A DNA stretch of 64,000 nucleotides from Adiantum capillus-veneris (lineage: Eukaryota; Streptophyta; Polypodiopsida; Polypodiales; Pteridaceae): positions 80,429,412 to 80,493,411 of the forward strand of contig CM043963.1 of NCBI GenBank assembly GCA_014529385.2. Direction: 5' to 3'. The number at the start of each line of letters is the position of its first letter. Position 1 is the first letter of the stretch. Shown one piece after another: positions 35,021-48,219 of the stretch. Below the pieces are notes generated by a model. That model searched no databases and was not told where the DNA came from. It worked only from the letters and a program-made list of their open reading frames with translations. The translations under genes were made by a program, and so were the position numbers.

Positions 35021-35768
35021 TAAACTTGGCTTGTTATCAAGCCCTGATCACTGCTCAGTAAATGTGTAGGCTTCAAAGAAGCTTAGCTTGCATTTCTCTG
35101 CTCTTTTTCTCATCATGGTAGCGGAGCTGCACGACAACGTAATACAACCCGCTCGCTATGAGGTAGGGGGTACCCAGCTGGGGAAAATTGGAAAAATGAT
35201 AGAATCACGCCAGATTCGTTTCGAAGCTGAATGGGAGGTGTTGAAGTTTGCAGACAAACGTCTGAGCGAGGGGGGAGATGCGAGGCGAATTCGGCTGCTC
35301 ATGCTCCTGCCACATGCTGCAGTGCTCTGCATCCTGTCGTGTAGGGAACTAGCAGCTATGCGGGCGTAGGAGGTTCAGGCTATTTTTTATATGCAGGGAA
35401 TTGTGCTCAACATCGCAACACCTACTCCATGCTGTGTTGGCTACGAGAACATTGTGAGGTCGTACCATAATTATGTCGCGCGTTTGAACTCCTCATCCGC
35501 CTTTTACAGTGAGAGAGATCTCAACTCAGATCCGGAATCTGAGAAGTATCCGATGAATATAATATCAGCGGAGCGAGTAGAATTGCCAAAAGAAAATGGA
35601 GAAAGGGTTCATAAAGAGCATGCCTTGGTTCGCATGAGCCGTTTAAAAACTTGTTCTAAGGGAAGAGAGAAGAAGGGGAGACGTGGAGGGAATGCCATAT
35701 TCAGCTCCTTCCTTTGCGCACGCTCTCACTTTCTCTGTCTCCATCGCTCTCTACAAAGGCCTGCATCA

Positions 35769-35805
<37 letters not shown>

Positions 35806-36078
35806 GACGGCTTGCATTGCGACTAATTATTGCCTGGTGTGCAGGTCTGTGGTGCAGGTCCGTAGCATTGCTTGAATGCCTTCTGCTTGCCTATTGCAGA
35901 TCAACAACACTGATTGAATGTCTCCAGCTCGCTCTGCTTCAACACTGGTTGAAGGCCAGTTATTGAGACCTGCATTTGAAGGAATGTTGACAGTTACTCG
36001 CAAGTAGGTGGAAAAGCGAGGCAAAGCGTACATGCGGATGAGCATGATGGGCGATGGCAATGGCAATGGATGGAAGGG
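35021..36078. other. no gene recognised
   Basis: Two plus-strand frames (35103-35369 and 35391-35966) have mixed composition but no family motif. The second crosses a (CT)n run at 35768-35803 and ends in repeat-derived sequence. They might be relic exons; I would not annotate them as genes. Confidence 0.4.
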
Positions 36079-37620
36079 TGTTAAGAGCATCATCCACACA
36101 CCCTTAATGTTGTTGATAAGAATTACAGAGAGATAAAGACAGCAAGAGAGAGAGATAGAGAGAGAAGTGATAACCAGACATCCCAAGACATGTTCTCTGT
36201 TAATGATTGAACACCCAATGATGCGTACAAGGAGGACTCCTCCCTTTTATAGGAAAATAAGAACACCCTTTGAATCCCCGATGCCCCTTTAGTTACACCT
36301 TTTGAGATCCCCTCTACTAAGAGTGCATTCCCACATGAAGGTACACGAGGCATGCTCCACACTCCCAATGCGGTCAGAGATCAACATCCTGTGTAGGAAA
36401 CTCATTGAGCACTTTCTGTGCCTTTGTCAATAACCTCCGGCTCACAATCTCACTGTGTATTTGCTCTCCCTTCGCAATTGCTCATCCACTGCATATCTTG
36501 CGAATTCAGCAAGCGGCGGCCGGTCATGGTGTCAATAACCCCAGCAATTCCTCCTGGAATTCCTTGCTTTTGGCAGTCTGCATATATAGATGCACCCAAC
36601 CAGGCTCCTCATGAGAACTCTCTTGCTCTTTGGGTACCCACACAGAGAGGATCTCCCTCTCTCATACCGTATTCCCCTGACACTGCATACCTCGGCCACC
36701 CTCAGCATGGTGTCCCCTCAATCTCGTGCTCTTGGCAATGGCCATCATCACCAAAGGGTGGAGGTTCGATCAACTGCGTGGTCGCCAAGTGTTAAGAGCA
36801 TCATCCACACACCCTTAATGTTGTTGATAAAGAAGAATTACAGAGAGATAAAGACAGCAAGAGAGAGAGATAGAGAGAGAAGTGATAACTAGACATCCCA
36901 AGACATGTTCTCTGTTAATGATTGAACACCCAATGATGCGTACAAGGAGGACTCCTCCCTTTTATAGGAAAATAAGAACACCCTTTGAATCCCCGATGCC
37001 CCTTTAGTTACACCTTTTGAGATCCCCTCTACTAAGAGTGCATTCCCACATGAAGGTACACGAGGCATGCTCAACACTCCCAATGCGGTCAGAGATCAAC
37101 ATCCTGTGTAGGAAACTCATTGAGCACTTTCTGTGCCTTTGTCAATAACCTCCCGCTCACAATCTCACTGTGTATTTGCTCTCCCTTCGCAATTGCTCAT
37201 CTACTGCATATCTTACGAACTCAGCCAGCGCCGGCCGGTCATGGTGTCAATAACCTTCGCAATTCCTTCTGGAATTCCTTGCTTTTGGCAGTCTGCATAT
37301 ATAGATGCACCCAACCTGGCTCGTCATGAGAACTCTCTTGCTCTTTGGATACCCACACAAAGAGGATCTCCCTCTCTCATAGCGTATTCCCTCGACACTG
37401 CATACCCCGGCCACCCTCAGCATGGTGTCCCCTCAATCTCGTGTTCTTGGCAATGGCCATCATCACCAAAGGGTGGAGGTTCTATCAACTGTGTGGTCGC
37501 CAAGTGTTAAGAGCATCATCCACACACTCTTAATGTTGTTGATAAAGAAGAATTACAGAGAGATAAAGACAGCAAGAGAGAGAGATAGAGAGAGAAGTGA
37601 TAACCAGACATCCCAAGACA
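36079..37620 (-). mobile_element. TRIM retrotransposon array: LTR-int-LTR-int-LTR
   Basis: Three 112-116-bp LTRs (36079-36190, 36790-36905, 37505-37620) separate two 599-bp internal regions, giving a period of 711-715 bp. Read on the minus strand, each LTR starts TGTCTTGGGATG and ends CTCTTAACA (TG...CA). Two bases after the LTR end comes TGGCGACCACGCAGTTG (36771-36787 complement), a tRNA-3'-end-complementary primer-binding site that even runs on into a T-arm-like ATCGAACC. No gag or pol frame exists, so this is a terminal-repeat retrotransposon in miniature. The outer flanks (AAGGG; TGTAG) do not match, suggesting recombination between two insertions. Confidence 0.85.
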
Positions 37621-38540
37621 TGTAGCACTTGGAAGCTCTTTTTAGCACTTTGAAGCACTTTCACCCTCCTGCAAATGCTTGCAGGGTCTTGAAAGTGGTT
37701 AAAAGTGCTTAAAGTGCTTAAAAGTGCCTCAAAGTGCTCTGAAGTGATTGCAGAATAAACTTTTAAGCACTTTGAAAAGCATTTTGATACAAATTTAAGC
37801 ACGTTGAAGCACCTTCAAGCACTTGCAGGACTTTGCAAGTGGTTAAAAGTGCTTCAAAGCGCTTTAATATCCTTGCAGCTGGTTCAAAGTGCTTGCAAAG
37901 TGCATACAAGTTACGCACTTTTTAGCAGTTGTTGGCATTTGTAGACGGTTTAAAATTGCTTGGAAGTGCTTGCAAGTGCTCAATTTGTCCACTTGCAGTA
38001 CTTTGAAAGGCACTTGGAAGCTCTTTTTAGCACTTTGAAGCACTTTCAACTACCTGCAAACTCCTGCAAGTGCTTGCAGGATCTTAAAATTGCTTCAAAG
38101 TGCTTTAAAGTCGTTAAAAGTGATTTGGAGTGATTGCAAAAAGCACTTTTATTCACTTTGAAAGAATTTTGAAGCAATTTTAACCACTTTGAATCTTCTT
38201 CGACAAGCACTTGCAAGAGTTTGCAAGTGGTTGAAAGTGCTTCAAAGTGCTTTATTGTGCCAAATGGTGGTTCAAAGTGCTTGCAAGTGCATAAAAGCTA
38301 GGTACTTTTTAGCACTTGCAGGCATTTTGAGGTGTTTAAAAGTGCTTGGAAGGGCTTGCAAGTGGTTAAGCTGTTTGCAAGTGCTAAATAGTCAAGCATT
38401 TTTTAGGGCACTTGCAAGCAAATTCAACCACTTTTATGCACCTGCAAGAACTTGTAGGTATTTCCAAAAGTTTGCATGTGCTTAAAAGAGCCTGTAGGTG
38501 GCTGAAAGTGCTTAAAAGGTCAGCACTCTCAACCATTTTT
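37621..38540 (+). repeat. cryptically simple block of AAGTGCTT/AAGCACTT words (1)
   Basis: Irregular, degenerate repetition of AGCACTTTGAAGCACTT and its complement AAAGTGCTTNNAAGTG with roughly 9-14-bp spacing over 0.9 kb. No fixed period and no gene. Similar blocks lie at 46975-47830 and 49100-49860. Confidence 0.85.
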
Positions 38541-38580
38541 AGCACTTTATACACTTTAAAGACAGAGAAGATTGGAGTAC

Positions 38581-39998
38581 CTACATGGCTGACACCTCCC
38601 CCTTCATCCTTGTAGCATCATTGAATCCAAATGACTTGGAGAGCACCCTTGTAAGGGCTCCGATTTCAGCCTCCTTTTTGGCAATTAGAGCTGCATTTTC
38701 TGTTGGAGAGGCTTTCAGATTCTCCACCTCCTCTTTGAGGCTCTCCACCTCTGTAGTGATGGGTGCACAAGCTAAGGAGGTACCTTCGTTGCACAACCAT
38801 AAGTCCCACTTTGCAGCCAGGACTGTCTTTGCAAACTTCCACTTCTCTTCTGCCTTCACTGCCTACTACTCAAGGTCATTGGCAAGATTATCCACCCATG
38901 TTGTGTAGAGGAGCTGAGAGGCTGTCCACAAGTGTTGTAAATGGTGGCTGGATGCCGTAGGACCGTCCACAGCATTCTCTATCAGTCCTTCAAATGTGGG
39001 GGCTTCCTTCACGCTGTAATCGGACATGAACTTTTGTTTTTCCCGATTGAGTCTACCTTTCTAGCTCTTGACATTCTCTAATACTTGATCTCCAACCAAA
39101 GACCATGCAATCTTATGGCTGTCGGGGTCTGCTTTGGCAACATCGCAGTATTCATATGCAAACCCCCTCACAAACCTCGTCATGAGGTTGTCGTTGGAGG
39201 GGGCAGCCTAGTAGACCTTCTGATACAGAAGCTTGCATGCATCATAAAGGTGGTCATGCACTTGGTGGAGAAAGATCTTAGTCTTCTTATTCTCTGGCAC
39301 CTTGAACACTATTGACCACTGTTCAGCTGGCAGGACATTGTCTGTTAAATCCCTGGGCAGCTTGCCTTCCATGCTCAATCCATATTCCTCATGCAACTAC
39401 AATACTGCAATGCTGCAATGCAGAATAGAAAAACTTGGAAAGTACCAGATACTCCACCGATCTTGTAAGCAAAGCCATGGAGAAAAATGATTTGCAACCA
39501 ACGCTGAAAAATAGGATTTTTGGCCATGCATTGCCATGAGGCACATAGATACGACGAAAACGCGATGTAGAACTCACCTTTCTGAGCATATTTTTCAACC
39601 GACAACATGGATTTGGAGAGGGAAGTTTCTGCAGTCGTGTTTGTTGCTGGGGTCTCCAGTGTCATGTTGGTTGTAGGGGACTGATGTGTCGTGGTTGTTG
39701 AAGGCATCTGTTGTGTCGCATGTGTTGGGAGGGTCTGCTGCGTGGTGGCTATTGCAGAGGTCTGCTGTGCTGTGGTGTTTGTTGCAAGGGACACCTGTTG
39801 TACCAACTCCGTGCTCTAAGTCGGGTTTTTGCACTTCCTGGAGGGAGTGTTCTTCTTGGGAGTCATCTCTGCAGAGGATGCTATTGCAGCCTTTATGCTT
39901 CCGTGACGGGGGCAGAGCTCCACCAAGGCTATGGCAAAGCGCGACGGGTGCAATGGGGGGCAGAGCGCGATGGCTACAACATGCAATGGGCGGAGCAC
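38581..39998 (-). pseudogene. unrecognised protein gene, interrupted only by TAG codons
   Basis: Coding character is clear, family unknown. From the 5' side: a basic stretch (EMTPKKNTPSRKCKNP), TAG, a Gln/Thr-rich low-complexity region (QQTSAIATTQQTLPTH; 39806-39580), and a possible intron starting at AAAG/GTGAGT (39577). A long frame then runs from 39396 to 38581 (EEYGLSMEGKLPRDL, FKVPENKKTKIFLHQVHDHL, RFVRGFAYEYCDVAKADPDS). It contains TAG after KVY, TAG after NVKS and TAG-TAG after NDLE, then a coiled coil (VESLKEEVENLKASP, KKEAEIGALTRVLSKSFGF). All five interruptions are TAG and most fit a lost Gln or Trp codon. I could not find a splice pair that joins the halves in frame. It could be a transposon-borne gene. 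Confidence 0.5.
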
Positions 39999-40284
39999 GA
40001 GCTATGGGAGCAGAGTGAGCACACAGGTACAAGCGGGATTCCAAGTGACAAGCTAGTTGCATGAGAGGAAAGGAGAAAGAGGACAAAGTCCATGATGACT
40101 GTAAGTTCGAAAAAAGGGGACCCACTCCACCCCCTAATGGCTCGCATGCATCTAGACTATAGGTACATAAATTATATTGCCTACAAATTTAGAATTTCCC
40201 TCTCCCTCATTTCCCAAATTTGAAAAACGTTGAATTTCCCTCCATTTAGGTGCTATTGGTGGTACCACCAAAAGGTACAAAAAG

Positions 40285-40308
40285 TGGTACCACCTAAACA
40301 TGCTATCA
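40285..40308 (+). repeat. 24-bp word shared with 51729-51752
   Basis: GGTACCACCTAAACATGCTA with flanking bases is identical at the two sites, 11.4 kb apart, in otherwise different but similarly AT-rich contexts. Probably ends of a small repeat family. Confidence 0.6.
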
Positions 40309-40815
40309 CCCAAAAGTAGTGTTTGCAGGTACAAAATGAAATTCTCTATCCGAGACTACAACCTTTGTTGGAATTATAGAAGTAGGCATGAGGACAAGAC
40401 GATGCTAATATAAGTGGAGTGCTAATATCTAAAGGAGATCTTACAGTATTCAAGCAGCAGATGGTGGACAGGAATTTAGAGTAAAGGATTAAGAAATTGA
40501 ACCAAGCGCAACACATTCCAAAAAAGGTGGAGCATACAAAGCAACTAGTGATTGAAGCAAAACAATATGAAGCTACAAAGGAGCAAGGTGCAAGTGTAGC
40601 AGAGAATGTGACTACAACAACAGTTGTTGATTTAAAAGTTTTGTAGGACAAGCAGACAAATTCTATGCATGATCCAGTCATTGTGGACTGATCACATACT
40701 TTGCAATTAGTTGGTGAGCAGATATTTTTGTTAACCTATGTTTTGGGATGAAGGGATATCATATATGTGAGTCCGAGTCGGATTTTTTGGAAATCCACCA
40801 CCCCGCCGTGCCATG

Positions 40816-41204
40816 TGTTGATACTATAGTATTTTGTAAATCTTAGCTTATGCTCGATCAGATTGTACTTAGTCAGATTTTTCTTGATAAGTTATGCTAA
40901 GTCAAATGTTACTTACTCGAATCATACTGAGTTGGATATGTTTGAGGTAGTTGTAACCACCTTCATGTCGAGTAGTTTAAAAGTGGCCTCTTGGATCAGC
41001 TGAAGAATGTGTTTTTCGGGATGTAGCCATGAGGAGGAAATCTTGTAAGCTCTTAACTCTTTTTTTTCATGCAATTCTCTATGTCTCCTTTGTCTCTAAT
41101 ATGCTTTGTGTTATTTCTTGCTCAATCAAAAGTTCATGATGCAAGTCCTTACTGTATTTGATCTTTTATCTCGTAGTTTTATTATGTGTTATTGAATCCC
41201 AACA
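40816..41204 (-). repeat. possible solo LTR
   Basis: On the minus strand, starts TGTTGGGATTCAATAAC and ends TAGTATCAACA, giving TGTTG...CAACA ends 389 bp apart. The 5-bp flanks (CCATG, CAAGA) do not match and no second copy is seen, so this is tentative. Confidence 0.3.
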
Positions 41205-43224
<2,020 letters not shown>

Positions 43225-43430
43225 TGTACCGCACATGACCGCATTGGGAGTGTCGAGCATGCCTCGTGTGCCTTCATGTGGGAATGCACTCTTAGTAGAG
43301 GGGATCTCAAAATGTGTAACTAAAGAGGCATCGGGGATTCAAAGGGTGTTCTTATTTTCCTATAAAAGGGAGGAGTCCTCCTTGTACGCATCATTGGGTG
43401 TTCAATCATTAATAGAGGACAAGTTCAATG
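43225..43430 (+). repeat. TRIM internal-region fragment, inverted relative to the array
   Basis: GACCGCATTGGGAGTGTCGA through GTGTTCAATCATTAATAGAG matches the internal regions at 36195-36395 and 36910-37100 on the opposite strand. It ends just before where the LTR would start. The open frame across it is an artefact of the repeat. Confidence 0.85.
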
Positions 43431-45330
43431 CTGAATGTATGTCAAATGCGGTTAAAAAGGCCAAGAGATGGCTTAATGATGCCAAAAATAATTATGCTTG
43501 AAGTGAACACAAAAGGAAGATTATGATCTAGAACTATAGTGCTTGAAGTGCTCTACCGGCCTGTCTTTACAGCTCGTCGATTGGAGCTACGGTGAAGAAG
43601 TTATGGTAGTTCGAAGTTTGAGTCGATTGCAGATCCGTACCGGATTGGGAAACTGTAGCTGAGGTGATAGAAATGAAAAGAATGCACGGGCTTGAAGTGT
43701 TCACTTTGTGGAGCACATCAGTCTCTTCAGTTCAGTGATTGGAGTCCCGGTCGCCAAGATATTGGCCGATTAAGATACACCGGGGGTCGGCTCCGTACCA
43801 GTCCAGTCGGCTCAGTCAGTGTCTCAGCTGGGAGTTTTGCCTATTGTCCAGAGTTTGGGATGCTGGAGTAGTAGTAGCTTGATGAGTCTCATGCTCGGGA
43901 TGTCATTTCATGCAGTGCTTGGCCGGCAGTGGTCGTAATTGGAAATACTCGGCTGACAAGAAAAAAACTCTGACACTTTTTAGCGGATGTGATGGGAAGG
44001 CCTTACTTCAATGCAATCACCTAAACTTGTATCTCAAAGGTATGTAGGATTATATGAGAGGTTGATGCGGGCATCGAAGTTCAAGATGATAAGGTTAGTC
44101 AAGGACTGCTCACAAAGAATGCCGTGTTCGGCAGTGCTTTGCTAGATATGTATGCCAAATGTGGTGCCGTAAATTTAGCAAAGCTTCGTGTCTGCAATAT
44201 CGGCTCTTGCAACGCTTTAAACTAAATGTATGCCACGTGTGGTGCCCAAAGCCCATCAAATATTGGCCAAGGGCCACAAACTAGGGCCACCCACATTTTA
44301 TGGCCGTCCAATGGCCAAATTAAAGTGCCCGCCCACTTGAGAATTAAAGTGGCCCCTAAACTTAGGGGGTGTGTGAAGCCAAGGAAAAAACAAAGGCGAT
44401 GGCGTTCAACAGCGAGGACGGGAGCTGCGTAGGAAAAAAATGGCACGCAGTGGCCTGCACGGGCCTCGGATGGAGATGAGCATGAAGCGGAGTTTTCTCT
44501 CCGTGCTCTGGTGCCCCTTTTCGGTAGTCCTCACGTGCGGAACAGGGCACCTTGACAGTCAGGTTGCCACGTCACCAGAGTTAGTTCTTGTGCCACGTCA
44601 GTGACGCCCGGCGCCACTGCTTAGAGGAAGGGCACACTATTATTAGGGGGAGAGCGGCCTCTTTTTGCATGTGTGTTAGGAAGAAAACGAGCAAGAGGGT
44701 AAGCAAGAGGCGAACTCTCTCTCCCCATCTCCAATCCAACCAAAGCAAGGGCGAGCTCTCTCTCTCGATCTCCAATCAAGCTAGGCAAGGAGGTAAGGGC
44801 CAAGAAGGGCGAGCCCTCTCTCTTGATCTTGCAAAAGAAGGTGCTTTCGGCTCGTCATCGGCAACCAAGCAAGGGCTAGTTCTCTCTCCCGTACTGAAGG
44901 GCGAGAGCTTGGCGAGAAGGAAAGCTCTCTCTCAATCTTCAATGAAGAAGGCGAGGAGGTAAGGAGAAAGCAGGGCAAGCTCTCTCTCGATCGCCGGCTC
45001 AAGGAAGGAGAGGGAAAACAAGGCTCGTAAGTAGTCTTCGAGAAAGAACGCCAAGCTTCGGCATAGCAAACAGAACAAGTTTTGAGAGCTCGGAGCAAGG
45101 CAACCGTGAAGGGAAATTGGAAAGTCTAGCGCTGAAGAAAAGGCAAGATAGTGTTAGAAGACAAAGCAATCAAATGGAACCGGCACATTAGGATTTTTTT
45201 GTCGGCAGGCAACTTAATTTAATTGTTTCTTTTTTTAATGAATCGCGGAGTTGTTAACGGCCCGGAGTATTCTGTAAGGGGAGTTTAAGCTCTTAAATCG
45301 TCATAATTGTGCATCAATTTCGTAAGTGTT
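43430..45330 (+). mobile_element. transposon-like unit X2 (inverted copy of X1)
   Basis: Counterpart of 33080-35020 in the other orientation, with a PPR remnant at 43995-44219 that X1 does not visibly share. It ends about 100 bp upstream of an exon at 45433. No transposase or polymerase is seen, so class is unknown. Plant-style GTGCCACGTCA near 44591 also appears in X1. Confidence 0.65.
43995..44219 (+). pseudogene. PPR gene fragment
   Basis: Reading frame with NAVFGSALLDMYAKCGAVNLAK (given here as GSALLDMYAKCGAV), the classic PLS PPR helix pair, preceded by a decayed TYFNAIT-stop-TCISK that corresponds to the T-x-x-x-ALKAC helix. Two stops upstream and one just after (44218) show it is a relic. 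Confidence 0.7.
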
Positions 45331-45432
45331 ACCGGTTTCCAAGCAAGTTTTGTGTGCCGATAGCATTACCAAGTGATTAATAGCTACTGTATTGTGCGGT
45401 GTGGAAAATTTTTGCTCTCAATTTTTCCACAG

Positions 45433-45954
45433 CGAGCAGCCCGGCACTGACCTGGCTCAAGTTTCGAACACATATCCCCCGACACCAGTGGCTGAGAAAG
45501 AAGCTTCCACATCGTCCATGCACGATTTGGACGAGGTCTTTGACCTGGACACCATGCTGCTGAAGTACAAGAACTTTGAAGGTGGGAAAACTGTTGAGGG
45601 TGGTGACCGAGACATTTTGAAGGAGACAACTCCGTCCGTAAGCAACCAAGGTAATGTCCGTTTTGTATATCTCTCTCCTCCCATGTCTAAATCATGGTCA
45701 CCGTGTTCATTGTGGTCACAATATGCTGCCCAGGTATTGATGCCTGTAAAGAGGACAGTGTAGCTGAGGCAGAGGATCCTGAAATGGAATCAACCCTACA
45801 ATTTGTAGCGGTGGAGATGCGGAAGAAGAGAAAAAAGCAGATGGACACGAGCTTTCCCAGGACCCCAAAAAGAGTAGTGGCATACTCCCCCCAAAAACCA
45901 GAGCATGCAAGAAGCTTTAGATTCTTGAAGCTTTGTATCTTTTTTAGATTGTAG
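45433..45954 (+). CDS. unrecognised nuclear-type protein, two 3' exons
   Basis: Exon 45433-45650 follows a T-rich acceptor (CAATTTTTCCACAG) and ends at a donor AAG/GTAATG. Intron 45651-45733 (83 nt) ends GCTGCCCAG. The second exon continues in phase (Q-G-I-D-A-C) to a stop at 45952-45954. The product is acidic then strongly basic (EVFDLDTMLLKYKNFEGG; EMRKKRKKQMDTSFPRTPKR), suggesting a nuclear protein; family not recognised. No ATG fits the first exon, so the 5' end lies upstream and has been displaced or split by X2. It lies 84 bp upstream of the FCP1-like gene and might be its N-terminal part. Confidence 0.5.
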
Positions 45955-46037
45955 CTTTGTATCTTTTTTCCCAGCAATATAAATTTAAGTATTCTCTCTT
46001 AGTTTCTCTCAATTAGTGCTCTGTAGTTAAAATTTGT

Positions 46038-46674
46038 ATGGTTGGCTCAAAACGCCCACCGCCCACTGATAAGGTTGAGCAAATTGATCGCCCGCTTCCT
46101 TGCTACGAACCAATGTCTCACTTCCTAGTCCATAGAGATTTGGTAGTAATTGTAGACTTCAACAATTTGCTTGCTTGTATGCATGATAAGCGCAAAGGAT
46201 TGGAACCCCTAGATTTAAACACACTGTACTTTGACAAAGTAAAGGGGGATGATACCGTCACCTACTATGTACGAAATGATGCAGAATTATTCTTGCTTGG
46301 ACTCAGTCAGATAGCAAATAATTTTTGTGGTCGTCGTGTCCCTGCCACAATCTTGAGAAGGGTATGGACAAGTGCCTATCTCACGTCAAGCGTTGTCTGA
46401 GTGGGTGGCTGGCACAAAAGTGCTGCCATACTAGCAGTTGGGAATATGGAAACCTCTCAAAGAAAATGTTTTCCAAAAAAATAGAAACCTTTTGGCACCT
46501 CTTTCCTAAGTTCAATAAGTCTAACACTTTACTGCTGGATGATTCCCTTTATAAGATGTACTTCAATGATCCTAGTAACTTTGTCATTCTGCCTGGGTTA
46601 GAAAAGCAAAATGAGAGGTAGTGGAAAAATTTCCTCAAAGAAGATGTTGCCTCATTTATAATACAGTGGGACTG
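46038..46674 (+). pseudogene. FCP1/NIF-like HAD phosphatase gene, broken
   Basis: NLI-interacting-factor (FCP1 homology) fold of the HAD superfamily. Motif I region LVVIVDFNNLLACMHD has Asp-Phe-Asn where active FCP1 enzymes have Asp-x-Asp; many plant relatives read DLNG here. Next come YYVRNDAELFLLGL (the RPG-x-x-EFL helix), WSSCPCHNLEKGM (the VWSS motif II), then FPKFNKSNTLLLDDSLYKM (the yn-x-sNTlLiDDSp-yK signature) and the FVILPG end. The frame changes at a T5 run near 46321-46325, between EFL and WSS. A TAG at 46619-46621 precedes the terminal KNFLKEDVASFI helix. Start ATG at 46038. It could be a dead pseudophosphatase paralogue or a recent pseudogene. Confidence 0.75.
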
Positions 46675-46974
46675 AGACTCCTAACAGAGCCAAGACTGTT
46701 AGGGAATGTCCATTTGATGCCAAAATGGATGAACTTGCACAATTGAATTGGAATCTGGCACATGGAAAAGTATGGACACAACAGACAATTCTTGCACCAA
46801 AAATGCCAGGTTGAGCAACCAATTTAAGCAGCCACATCGACAAGAATGGCTAGAGTAGTCTACTAACTAACTAACATTACTGCTTGAGAAAACTCCCTGT
46901 AATGAAAATTGTTCTTGTATCTAGACCTGAATATACTATGAAGAATCTTGTAAGTCAATTGTTACTGCTGTTGT

Positions 46975-47830
46975 CAATTGGATTGGGTGTTAAGTGTTGG
47001 TCAAGTGGTCAAGTGGTTCAAAGTGGGTGGTGGTCAAGTGGTCAATAGTGCTTGTCAAGTAGTATAAAGTGATTCAAAGTGCTGGTCAGGTGGTCTTAAG
47101 TGGTCCAAAGAGCTAATCAAGTGGTTCATAGTGCTTGTCAAGTAGTATAAAGTGCCAGTCAGCTGGTCCAAAGTGGTCTAAAGAGCTGGTCAAGTGGTTG
47201 TTAAGTGGTGGTCAGTTAGTACAAAGTGATGTCCAAGTGGTTCACGGGTTTGGTCAAGTGGTCCAAAGTGCTGGTCAGGTGGTTCAAAGTGCTTGTCAAG
47301 TGGTATAAAGTGTTGGCCAAGTGGTTCAGGGGGGTGGTTAAGTGGTTCAAGGGGCTTATCAAGTGGTATAAAGTGCTGGTCAGGAGGTCCTAAGTGGTCC
47401 ACAGAGCTTGTCAACTTTTTCAAGGGACTGGTAAATGGTGGTTAAGTGGAAGAAAGTGTTTTCCAAGTGGTTCAGGGGGCTGGTCAAGTGGTTCAAAGTG
47501 CTGGTTAGGTGGTTCAGAGTGCTTGTCAAGTGGTATAAAGTGTTGGCCAAGTGGTTTAGGGTGTGTTCAAGTGGTTCATAGTGCTTGTCAAGTAGTATAA
47601 ATTTCTTAAAAGTGTTGGTCAGGTGGTCCTAAGTGGTCCAAAGAGCTAATCAAGTGGTACAGGGGACTGGTAAAGTGCTCAAAAGTTCTTTTAAGTGTTT
47701 TTAGGGGTTGGTAAGTGGTTTAGGGGGGGCTGGTAAAGTGCTGGTCAACTGGCCAAGTGCTCAGAAGTGCTTTCAAGTGTTTTAAAAGACTTCTTTTATC
47801 ACTCTGTTGTGAAAAGTGCTAGCTTTTTAG
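46975..47830 (+). repeat. cryptically simple block of GGTCAAGTGGT words (2)
   Basis: Irregular repetition of GGTCAAGTGGTNCAAAGTGC and variants over about 0.85 kb; no fixed period. Same word stock (AAGTG, AAGTGCT) as blocks 1 and 3 but T/G-rich. Confidence 0.9.
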
Positions 47831-47875
47831 CAGGGATGATTAGCTATAATTTTAGAGGGCAGTAGTCAGGTGATT

Positions 47876-47894
47876 CCCCCCCCCCCCCCCCCCC
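47876..47894 (+). repeat. 19-base C run
   Basis: Longest homopolymer C run in the window. Confidence 0.98.
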
Positions 47895-48219
47895 TCAACT
47901 TTGTTGTTATCCTTCCCGACTCTCTTCAATATAGTTCACTGCCTCCTTTTTATTTTATTTTTTTAAAAACAAAGTGCTAGCTACTGTTAAAAGTGCTGGC
48001 GAAAGTCAAATTTACAGAGATGAATTTTACAAGTTCTCCTCTGGGGGCATCGTGTTATAAATTTGATTGATCGAATATGTCATTTGACATATGATATAAA
48101 TTATGCTCACCTTCCGTTGGGGACAGAAAACCTGATGCATCACACTAGATGGGAGTAGATTAGAGTAGTGGGCTTGTTGTCCAAAAGGACATACATATCA
48201 TCTCGGCCATTTACCTTGT

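Noticed and set aside
35391-35966. 191-codon frame as the missing 3' part of the TIR-NB-ARC gene
   Set aside because: No RNBS, GLPL, MHD or LRR/TPR pattern, and its second half is a CT microsatellite.
38581-39998. TAG read as sense (alternative genetic code)
   Set aside because: Neighbouring transposon and PPR genes use all three stops as lesions, and a nuclear plant code change is implausible; CAG decay suffices.
43235-43501. 88-codon frame as a gene
   Set aside because: It translates the TRIM internal region, which also appears twice at 36.2 and 36.9 kb with no conserved reading constraint.
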